NCBI GenBank assembly: GCA_964016885.1
Contig: OZ024743.1
Location: 190,199,404 to 190,263,403, forward strand
Origin: Eledone cirrhosa
Lineage: Eukaryota; Mollusca; Cephalopoda; Octopoda; Eledonidae
DNA: 64,000 nucleotides
Direction: 5' to 3'
Each line of letters opens with the position of its first letter. Position 1 is the stretch's first letter. The notes below the pieces were generated by a model that searched no databases, was not told the DNA's origin, and saw only the letters and a program-made list of their open reading frames with translations. Positions 56,641 to 64,000 of this stretch are shown piece after piece. A program made the position numbers and the translations under genes.

Positions 56641-58530
56641 ATGTTGGAGAACCAGCCGTTACCCATGTCTCTCAAGTGTATCCCTTTACCCAGCAGAAAA
56701 ACCTACCTTAAACTAGTTATAGACACTACTAATTCGTTTATACGGAGATGGAAGGCCTACCACCTGGATAAGAACATCCGTAACCTTCCTGAACCCAAAG
56801 AGAAGTATGGCTTCAAAACATACCGAAACCCACCGCACAACACCTTACTGGACTCCTTTGAAGAGGACCTGCTGAAAATGATCAAAAACGTTAAGTTCAG
56901 AAAGAAACACCGATGCAGCAATCCATTCTTAACGTCCCTTGATACACTAATAACTAAGATCAAGAATGACCCGCACCTCTTCGTCACCTCCGACAAAACC
57001 AAAAAGCTGTACAAGATGGACGCGAGTAAGTATAAAAAATTAATCTATAAGGAACTACACAAAGATTACAAAAAGACACCCTCTAGTACCCTAAATGACA
57101 TAAATAGAGTAGGGAAGGATATAGTCACCAGCTTAGAAATAGAAAAGTACACTAACCCGTACGTCCCTCTGACGCCTAAATTATCTCTTAAGGATCACAA
57201 ATATGACTTTAATGAAAGCCCCTCTACATCAGATATAGGTAAGATTAGTAAAGTGATCCTCGACAGAGTACTACTGGAGCTTAATAGAAAGGCTAAGGTC
57301 TGCCTCTGGGGCAACACCGACCAGGTCATAAATTGGTTCACCGAGTTGCCGGATAAAGCCACCTTGAAGTTCATCCAGTTTGACATAGATAGTTACTACG
57401 CCTCTATCTCCCCCATACTCTTAAATAAGGCACTTATCTTAGCTAGATCTAATACTAGCCTCACTAAAAAAGAAATAGACATAATTCTAGCGGCGCGTAG
57501 AACCATTATCCAGTTCGAAGGCTCCCACTGGACCAGAACCAACCGTCCTGTTAACTTCGATGTCACGATGGGGTCCAGTGACTCATCGCAAGCAACTGAC
57601 CTGCTCGGGATATACCTCCTACATAAGCTTAGGGAAGAGATACCGGCCCTACAAGGAGGTGTATATAGGGACGACGCCCTGTTTACCGTTAGGAACCATA
57701 GCCCCCGTAGGATAGAGAACCTTAACAAACATATACACAGGTTCTGCAAGTCATACGGCCTATCCGTAACTATGGACCTCAACCACAGGGTTGTCAACTT
57801 CCTGGACGTGTCCCTGGAGTTGAGTACGGGCTTATACAAGCCATACCATAAGCCTGGAGAGTGCCTCTCTTATATTAATTATGCCTCCAACCACCTTAAG
57901 CAGACTCTCAACTCCATAGTCTATAGTATCTCACATAGAATCTCGAGGCTATCCGCCAATGAGGATATCTTCAACCAAGCGGCGGATTACTACAATAGGG
58001 CCTTGATAAGCGCCGGCTTTAACCGAGGAATTTCATACATCCCTAACGCTAGCTCTAGAAACCACCCCCTTCATAAAACGAACGTTATAGTAAGCCATAC
58101 CTATAATCGATCACGCGGAGACCTCGTTGAAGTCGGATATAATAGAATGGATAACCGCACTAAAGATCACGACCCCGGCGACGGTGAACACAGTAGATTA
58201 CTCGAACTATTCCCCTATTACAAAACCAACAAAGTCGACGGCCTACTACCCACGCCTTCGAACCAACATCTTCGTGTACATAAACATGGAAGAGGTAGGA
58301 AGAGTGCACCCGAGCATAAAGTGAAAGGGGCACCGAACGGGCGACTGCGATTTAACACACATAAGAGCGGTCACCTAGATGGAACCACCCGTAGCAAAAG
58401 TACAAGGACACGTAATCGCCACCATAACGTCCTATGGTTCTACCCACCCACCCTACTCTCGGAGTGTGGCCTCCAACATACCCCGGATGTTCTTCGAAGC
58501 CTTAGAGAAGAACTTCCCGCCCAACCATAG
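56641..58530 (+). CDS. PLE reverse transcriptase (YRDD), longest copy
   Basis: Open for 629 residues, though only the first 480 or so match the family. N-terminal part: RKTYLKLVIDTTNSFIRRWK, CSNPFLTSLDTLITKIKNDP, LFVTSDKTKKLYKMDASKYK (residue 112 on). RT: LSLKDHKYDF, LKFIQFDIDSYYASISPILL, NFDVTMGSSDSSQATDLLGI, catalytic YRDD at residues 342-345, VVNFLDVSLELSTGLYKPYH, then SHRISRLSANEDIFNQAADY. After about 58100 the true frame shifts: the frame 58379-58987 carries the rest. Same family as the 7.6 kb element, and it supplies the N-terminal 110 residues missing there. The ATG sits exactly at the end of the left arm, so the real N-terminus could be longer. Confidence 0.85.
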   Translation: MLENQPLPMSLKCIPLPSRKTYLKLVIDTTNSFIRRWKAYHLDKNIRNLPEPKEKYGFKTYRNPPHNTLLDSFEEDLLKMIKNVKFRKKHRCSNPFLTSLDTLITKIKNDPHLFVTSDKTKKLYKMDASKYKKLIYKELHKDYKKTPSSTLNDINRVGKDIVTSLEIEKYTNPYVPLTPKLSLKDHKYDFNESPSTSDIGKISKVILDRVLLELNRKAKVCLWGNTDQVINWFTELPDKATLKFIQFDIDSYYASISPILLNKALILARSNTSLTKKEIDIILAARRTIIQFEGSHWTRTNRPVNFDVTMGSSDSSQATDLLGIYLLHKLREEIPALQGGVYRDDALFTVRNHSPRRIENLNKHIHRFCKSYGLSVTMDLNHRVVNFLDVSLELSTGLYKPYHKPGECLSYINYASNHLKQTLNSIVYSISHRISRLSANEDIFNQAADYYNRALISAGFNRGISYIPNASSRNHPLHKTNVIVSHTYNRSRGDLVEVGYNRMDNRTKDHDPGDGEHSRLLELFPYYKTNKVDGLLPTPSNQHLRVHKHGRGRKSAPEHKVKGAPNGRLRFNTHKSGHLDGTTRSKSTRTRNRHHNVLWFYPPTLLSECGLQHTPDVLRSLREELPAQP

Positions 58531-59340
58531 ATATAGAAAAATTCTTAACAGGAACAATATAAAAATATCCTTCTCTACTACTCCTAACCTAGCAGACATC
58601 ATAGGAACAACGAACTACAGTAAGATCACCAAGACACAGCACCTCGACACAGACGCACCTACACCTGATAATAACTATATCGGCCTTAACAACTCCCTGG
58701 CAGCATCCAATAGTGTTGACAACGGCATCCGCAGACGCAACCAGCATAACCGCGAAATAACTGGGGAACATGCAGGACATGACGTGCGGAATAACAATCG
58801 CACCACCCCGCGTGCTGTGGGTTGTAATGGTGCTAACGACAGCTGCGATAGCGTAGGTAACAACGTAGGCAGTAACAATGATAGCCTTACCGTGGGAAAT
58901 AGACGGAACCGCGACAGAAATTGCAACTGCCGCGACAGAGGACGCTGCCCCCTTAGAGGATACTGCTTGACTGATAGGGTTATATAAAGATGCACTATTA
59001 CTAGCCACAATAGCGTTAAACATTATATAGGGGCTACCTCCGGCCCGTTCAAAATTAGGTTTCGAACACATCTCCACTCTTTCACAAATAGAAAACTAAG
59101 GCACTCCACTTCGCTCGCGGACTACATCACATCATTAAAGGACTTAAACATCAGGTTCTCCACGCACTGGGAGATTGTCGGTAGGGCTGCACCGTACAAC
59201 TTCTAGAGGAAATGCGATCTTTGCCCCATGGAGCTCTACCACATCATAACTGCACCCCACGAGCTCATCAACAGCAGAGCTGAAACAGCGATAAGTTGTA
59301 CACATCGCTTAAAAATATCCTTCTTCAGATGGGTTAAGGA
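58379..59340 (+). pseudogene. PLE C-terminal part: linker, Cys cluster, GIY-YIG
   Basis: 58379-58987 reads VASNIPRMFFEALEKNFPPN and KISFSTTPNLADIIG, then an Asn-rich linker and the Cys cluster CNCRDRGRCPLRGYC. A TAA at 58985 interrupts what should be VIYKCTI. After it the GIY-YIG continues (VKHYIGATSGPFKIRFRTHL, then LADYITSLKDLNIRFSTHWE). A TAG near 59206 adds a second stop. Both arms share the TAA; only the right arm has the TAG. Confidence 0.8.
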
Positions 59341-59738
59341 TGAGGAGTGAAACCGTACACCCGATCTCCCTGCAACAAGTCTTAACACCCCGGCGGGCAG
59401 GCGCTGCAAAATAACACCCAGGAAACAATCCTTGCATACCAGACCCAGCTTCAGACAAACAGATGCGGCAAAAAAAAAAAAAAAAATTGTCCGGTAAAGA
59501 CTGCCCTAACACCGGCCGGAATTACCTCCCTTGACCTGCTGCAAAATCAACACCAGCTATTTTTGCGAGCAATGAATCTTGATGTGGATTTAACCCCCAA
59601 AAACTCTTTCCGAGCAATATAAGGAACACTTTTCATTATTTATGCCCTTGAGAAACCCAACTGGGCGAAACGTACGTAGGTGCTGTTTTAAATAAACATG
59701 TTTTAACGGTCTATTCTCCGATTTTTTACTTTCCCACG
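58463..59738 (+). repeat. PLE right inverted arm (3' third)
   Basis: Mate of 55367-56640. A poly-A of about 19 at 59467-59486 corresponds to poly-T of about 19 at 55619-55637 in the left arm. Confidence 0.9.
59643..59682 (+). ncRNA. hammerhead-like fold H9, right arm (variant core)
   Basis: TGCC/GGTG stem I, core CTTGAGA 59647-59653, stem II CCC-AACT-GGG, GAAA 59667-59670, palindromic CGTACG, TA, cleavage expected after 59678. AATAAACATG follows. Confidence 0.45.
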
Positions 59739-59974
59739 TGCTTACGCTCTGCTAACTCTCTAGCCCACTAAATATTAACACTTCGAATATTTAATACTGC
59801 CGGCATTAGTATCGAGCACCTTTGGCATACGCTACTTGGCAAACAACTATATGTACCACCTATCCTCCCCTTTTTTATCTCTTTCTCGATACGTAAATAC
59901 TGTATATATATATATATATATATATATATTAGTTTTGCGAGGTTTTTGATATGAAATCGTGTGTCGAAACAAAT
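59739..59974. other. unassigned DNA between two PLEs
   Basis: Includes (AT)n at 59902-59929. No gene. Confidence 0.45.
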
Positions 59975-60182
59975 ATTGTTATACTTGGGGAGGGTCCTAT
60001 TTGTGTAATAATATTGCCAGAATTAATAACAGAACACACTCACTGTTTGGTTGGTTTTCGCTTCTGTGTCTTTTATATCGGTTAATTTAATTTATTCGGT
60101 CCTCAGTGTTACCATGGACTGACCAGCGGTCAAAATTACAGATACAATATAGACATAAATACATATATATAGTCTAACAAAG

Positions 60183-60213
60183 TTCTTTCGTTGCACATCT
60201 GCAACATCGTCAG
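60183..60213 (-). ncRNA. partial hammerhead core H10, left arm
   Basis: Minus strand: CTGACGA (60213-60207), stem II GTTGC-AGATGT-GCAAC, GAAA (60189-60186). I could not find matching stem I strands, so the fold is incomplete. Confidence 0.45.
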
Positions 60214-60659
60214 TGGTGCTATTATGTTTCCTCCCGTTGTATTGTATGCATACGCCATCTTTATTTAGTCTGTTTATTTATTTATTTATTTATCTCCTAT
60301 GCGCATGCGTTTGCGTGTGTGTGTAGTGTTTGATGTGTGTTCGTGTTTGGGTGACTGTGTATTGGTTATTGTATTCTATCTTAGTTTACTAGTGTATGTT
60401 TATATGTGTTTGTTGTTATTGTGCTTGTGTATGTATTTATTTATTTATTTATTTATTTACACTTCTCTTAGGTCAGTATTGTCTGTTTGGGTGTTGTTGT
60501 TATTCCATTCATTTTTTCTGTTTAGCCTTGGCCTTCTAAGTTCTATTTCGCTGGCCTCTCTGATTTACCTATTTACTGGGTCATTTCTATGTTTAGATAT
60601 TATTCTAATTTCTATGTTGTCTATGTTACCGTCGTGTTGTTGTCTGGCATGTTCGTAGA

Positions 60660-62479
60660 TTACTTAACCGTTTTTTCGTCGTTTTAGTTCCCCCCAGTGT
60701 TGGTTTATCCTCTCACCTATGCTACGAGCTGTCTCGCCTATGTATGTTGTTTTCATGTTTCTGCAAGTACCCTCTGTACATATTATGCTATAGACTACGT
60801 TTCTAGTTTTACAGTTTATCCGGGGGTTTACTTTACATATAATACATTTCCTATTAGTACAGTGGGTTTTCTTAAAATGGTGGTTTTGCTGATCAGGGAT
60901 TTTATGGTGGTTCCTAGCTTTTCTACCACCTTAATCTTAAAGTGGGTCTTTCTCAGGGCCTTTCTACACTGGTTAGCTAATTTCCCTACAGGGGTAGCGT
61001 CCACAAACATGACACTCTGGTATCTCTGGTTGTCGTAACATAAGGTGGCTTTCTCTATCTTATGTCTAGTCCTATCTAAGCTATTCCATGATTTGCTCCT
61101 GTATAATGGGAAAATTCCTTTCATGTCCAGTTCTATGAGGGTCTTATACTTCTCCGTGGCTCCTTCGTATACTCAGATCCTGTCTCTATGGTTGTAGCCA
61201 GAGAACTGCATGCAGTTGATGAAGTGTTGGATGTGTCTTTCCATTTCTGTTGGGTCGCACATGCGGGACACGTTCTTCATCACTCGTACCAAGTCTGTGA
61301 TCAGAATATTTAACTTAGCACTACTGGACATTGCTGAGTTTTTGAGTATCAGGTATTTGGAGGCCATTGGTTTAGCATAGTGTGAGTGGAGAATTTGGGC
61401 TCTCTCGTCTATAGTGTTAATCTAGAGTTCCGTGTCTAATACAGGTAGTCTATTGTTAGGGTGTTTGGAATGGTAGTCGATAGTTACAGTTATACTCTGG
61501 TGTATGGAATTAGCTATCTGCTGGACGCTTTCCATTGTGCTACGTTCTGAATCAAACTCGTTAGTACTCTCTTGTGGGGATGTCCTTATTACTATATTGA
61601 TGTCGTCTACGTAACGAGAGTACATGATGAAGTCTATGGATCTCTCATCAAGGAGATCTTTGAGTCTCCTTTCCCACCATACCATAAAAAGGTGGCAACG
61701 TCACCAGCTATGCTGACGCCAATGGCTGCTCCCTCATTTTGGGTGTAGATCTTCTCATTGAATTTGAATATGTGGCCCTTTAAGGTAGTTTTGATACTAG
61801 CCCCTATTGCATGTGTGACCATTTTTCTTACCTGATCATTGTTTTGGGGGGTCCGTATAGCTTTGGTCCACCCAATCCCCCTTCCAACGGGAGTATTTTT
61901 TGCCATTGCCTCTTATCTGTCTACTGGGGCAGAAACGTCTAAGGTCATGGCTGTCTAAGAAGTCAGTGACGTAGGTAAGTCTAAGTAGGAGGCCCAGTTC
62001 GTCTGTGTCGACGTCGCAGAAATCCACCTCACTCTTAATGATCATGTCCATACATTTTCCACAGCAAAATCAATGTTAATGGATGGGTACCGTGATACCA
62101 CATCCATACTGCCTATTATGCAGTTGGATAGGTTTTTGTTTTTGTTGCACTCACTGATTCTGCTGAGGAGGTCCTCTATACTGTCACATACATCTGGGGA
62201 CATCTTGATTATGGGGCGTATAACCATTGAGAGGAAGAAGGAGATCCTGTAGTTGCTAGCTATATTTGATCCGCATACAGGTCTTGTTGGTTGTACTGTT
62301 GTCGGGTCGTCGAGTGTCTTGTGGTCTTTGCGGAGCCCATAAAAGGGTGGTATGCAATTGTTAGACGCCTGGAAGTTGTTGGCAGTGCGTCTGATTAGCT
62401 TTAGGATGTCGGTCCACATCAGCATTGAGCGTTGATGATTTTCTGTGCAAATACATGATGGGAGAGAGAAAATCCTCAA
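60660..62479 (-). pseudogene. PLE reverse transcriptase and GIY-YIG, frameshifted
   Basis: Frames in order on the minus strand: 62479-62042 (FYGLRKDHKTLDD, TRPVCGSNIASNYRISFFLS, IIGSMDVVSRYPSINIDFAV), 62051-61836 (DELGLLLRLTYVTDFL), 61906-61634 (IYTQNEGAAIGVSIAGDVAT), 61685-61422 (FIMYSRYVDDINIVIRTS with catalytic YVDD, then RLPVLDTEL), 61367-61173 and 61124-60828 (YQSVMFVDATPVGKLANQCR). The GIY-YIG (TYIGE/TYIGK type) lies at about 60740-60540 in broken frames. At least five frameshifts or stops: inactive. The N-terminus is missing at the head-to-head junction. Confidence 0.85.
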
Positions 62480-62515
62480 CGCTCACATGATGTGGACCGA
62501 CATCCTAAAGCTACA
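62399..62515. repeat. near-perfect palindrome at the head-to-head junction
   Basis: TTTAGGATGTCGGTCCACAT...GATTTTCT (62399-62443) is the inverse of 62466-62509, with a centre of about 22 bp. It encodes the same MWTDILKL segment on both strands. Confidence 0.85.
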
Positions 62516-62539
62516 ACCAAAGAGACAGACTCAGAGTAT

Positions 62540-63240
62540 ACGAAGGAGCCACGGAGAAGTATAAGACCTCATAGAACTCGACATGAAAGGAATTTGCCCA
62601 TTATACAGGAGTAAATCATGGAATAGCTTAGATAGGACTAGACATAAGATAGGGAAAGCCACCTCATGGTACGACAACCAGAGATACCAGAGTGTCATGT
62701 TTGTGGATGCTACCACTGGAGGGAAATTAGCTAACCAGTGTAGAAAGGCCCCAAGAAAGACCCACTTAAAGATTAAGGTGGTAGAAAAGCCAGGAACCAC
62801 CATAAAATCCCTGATCAGCAAAACCTACCCTTTTAAGAAAACCCACTGTACTAATAGGAAATGTATTATATGTAAAGTAAACCCCCAGATAAACTGTAAA
62901 ACTAGAAACGAAGTCTGTAGCATAAGATGTACAGAGGGTACTTGCAGAAACATGACAACAACATACATAGGCAAGAGAGCTCGTAGCATAGGTGAAAGGA
63001 TAGACCAACACTGGGGGGAACTAAAACGACGAAAAAAATTGGTCAGTACTATACGAACATGCCAGACAACAACACGACGGTAACATAGACAACATAGAAA
63101 TTAGAATAATAACTAAACATAGAAGTGACCAAGCAGATAGGCAAATGAGAGAGGCCAGCGAAATAGAACTTAGAAGGCCATGGTTAAACAGAAAAAATGA
63201 ATGGAATAACAACAACACCCAAACAAACAATACTGACCTA
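62540..63240 (+). pseudogene. PLE C-terminal part, plus-strand copy
   Basis: 62583-63083 reads MKGICPLYRSKSWNSLDRTR, YQSVMFVDATTGGKLANQCR, then a Cys-rich segment (CTNRKCIICKVNPQINC) and TYIGKRARSIGERIDQHWGE, the GIY-YIG core. A frameshift near 63050 precedes the end (REASEIELRRPWLNRKNEWN). It preserves the zinc-binding and GIY-YIG part better than the minus-strand copy, but lacks the RT. Confidence 0.8.
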
Positions 63241-63485
63241 AGAGAAGTGTAAATAAATAAATAAATACATACACAAGCACAATAACAACAAACACATATA
63301 AACATACACTAGTAAACTAAGATAAAATACAATAACCAATACACAGTCACCCAAACACGAACACACATGAAACACTACACACACAAACGCAAACGCATGC
63401 GCAGAGAAGATAAATAAATAAATAAACAGACTAAGTAAAGATGGCGTAGGCATATAATACAACGGGAGGAAACATAATAACACCA

Positions 63486-63513
63486 CTGACGATGTTGCAG
63501 ATGTGCAACGAAA
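63486..63513 (+). ncRNA. partial hammerhead core H10, right arm
   Basis: CTGACGA 63486-63492, GTTGC/GCAAC stem II, GAAA 63510-63513. Identical to the left arm fold; stem I not found. Confidence 0.45.
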
Positions 63514-63718
63514 GAACTTTGTTAGACTATATATATATTTATGTCTATATTGTATCTATATTTTTGACCGTTGGTCTGTCCATGGTAACATTGAGGACCG
63601 AATGAATTAAAGTAACCGATATAAAAGACACAGAAGCGAAAACCAACCAAACAGTGAGTGTGTTCTGTTATTAATTATTAATTAATATTATTACACAAAT
63701 ATGACCCTCCACAAGTAT

Positions 63719-63723
<5 letters not shown>

Positions 63724-63755
<32 letters not shown>
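63724..63755. repeat. (AT)n microsatellite
   Basis: TA units. Confidence 0.9.
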
Positions 63756-63757
<2 letters not shown>

Positions 63758-64000
63758 GTAGGAGGTGAGTTTTATTGTAGTACAATAAAGCAATGCAGAT
63801 ATCGGATAAGTAGCACTCTACAGTTTGTAGGACTGGAGTATAAATAATATATAAGATCAAAAGATGGTTAAAAGAGTTCCATGTATTTTATTATGCGCAT
63901 TTCAAAAACAAATATCAACATGCGATGACATTTGCGTTTTCGTCTGATAAAATAGGGAGACATGATATGAAGGTTAAAAAACACTTATGAATAGTGCAGT
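63758..64000 (-). mobile_element. terminal piece of the 7.6 kb PLE family
   Basis: 63758-63835 repeats the 5' hairpin module of the 7557-7634 region on the plus strand. 63838-64000 is the inverse of 10640-10795, i.e. the 3' end with ribozyme. The two are fused directly, as expected for an element end whose 5' module is preceded by an inverted 3' end. Runs off the window. Confidence 0.75.
63885..63953 (-). ncRNA. hammerhead ribozyme fold H1, second copy (core mutated)
   Basis: Minus strand: stem I, stem II, GAAA (63903-63900), TGCGCA and TA as in H1; the core reads CAGACGA instead of CTGACGA. In stem II a base change is compensated as G/T, supporting the fold. Confidence 0.65.

Larger units (their letters stand above)
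55367..59738 (+). mobile_element. Penelope-like element with 1.27-kb inverted terminal arms
   Basis: Left arm 55367-56640 is the reverse complement of the right arm 58463-59738, about 99 percent identical by eye. Between them lies the RT. The right arm is the element's own 3' part (end of the ORF, GIY-YIG, 3' UTR, ribozyme-like end), so the element starts with an inverted copy of its 3' third. The left arm ends at 56640, immediately before the ATG of the long frame. Confidence 0.9.
59975..63722 (-). mobile_element. PLE inverted dimer with about 1.2-kb arms
   Basis: The minus-strand copy spans 62479-59975: RT, connector, GIY-YIG, 3' end. A second, plus-strand copy of the 3' part spans 62540-63722 and is the inverse of 59975-61175. 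The two copies meet head-to-head at a short palindrome (62400-62515). A third family of PLE by sequence (SRYVDDINIV active site). Confidence 0.85.

Noticed and set aside
60183..63513. Complete hammerhead at the ends of the 60-63.7 kb PLE
   Set aside because: CTGACGA, stem II and GAAA are perfect in both arms, but no convincing stem III or stem I follows, so only a partial core is listed.

Overview
The window looks like intergenic chromatin from a coleoid cephalopod (Octopus-like) genome. The basis is the tRNA-derived SINEs of the squid/octopus type, the very dense AT, GT, AAT and GA microsatellites, the stacks of Penelope-like elements (PLEs) and LINEs, and the absence of any recognisable host gene. 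Nothing points to a bacterium, virus or plasmid. Almost every long open frame belongs to a retroelement, and most are frameshifted. Two stand out as long and uninterrupted: a LINE with a restriction-like endonuclease (RLE) at 1301-4549, and a PLE reverse transcriptase at 7592-9715.

Layout. 1-6.6 kb is a chain of LINE pieces joined through AAT/ATT microsatellites (an internally deleted Tx1/L1-like copy, an RLE LINE, an RLE fragment, two Tx1-like 3' ends) ending in a SINE. 7.2-11.8 kb is a GIY-YIG PLE with a long repeat-rich 3' region and two hammerhead-ribozyme folds. 12.0-17.4 kb holds a ribozyme-bearing inverted repeat, a decayed RLE LINE and long microsatellites. 17.8-21.4 kb is a decayed Penelope/Poseidon-type PLE on the minus strand. 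21.5-34.6 kb is a field of short inverted or direct repeats that are mostly PLE terminal sequences with ribozyme folds, plus a PLE 3' piece, SINEs and a Helitron relic. 34.6-46.1 kb is a head-to-tail chain of Tx1-like LINEs, one nearly full length. 46-55 kb is mostly unassigned DNA with SINEs, a perfect 52-bp-arm palindrome and a 422-bp tandem repeat carrying a ribozyme. 55.4-59.7 kb and 60-63.7 kb are two PLEs, each built as an inverted structure with arms over 1 kb. The window ends in a terminal piece of the 7.6 kb PLE.

The most interesting signal is not protein coding. By eye I can fold hammerhead self-cleaving ribozymes in at least nine sequence families (about 18 copies). They share the order: stem I strand, CTGANGA, stem II, GAAA, a short self-complementary stem III (4, 6 or 8 nt), T plus A or T, cleavage point, complementary stem I strand. 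Stems covary between families. Ribozymes in PLE terminal repeats are established knowledge. What deserves a look here is the density, the palindromic stem III in most families, a recurrent mismatch at the fourth pair of stem II, and a 422-bp ORF-less tandem repeat that resembles an animal retrozyme. All folds were done by hand and need a covariance-model search.
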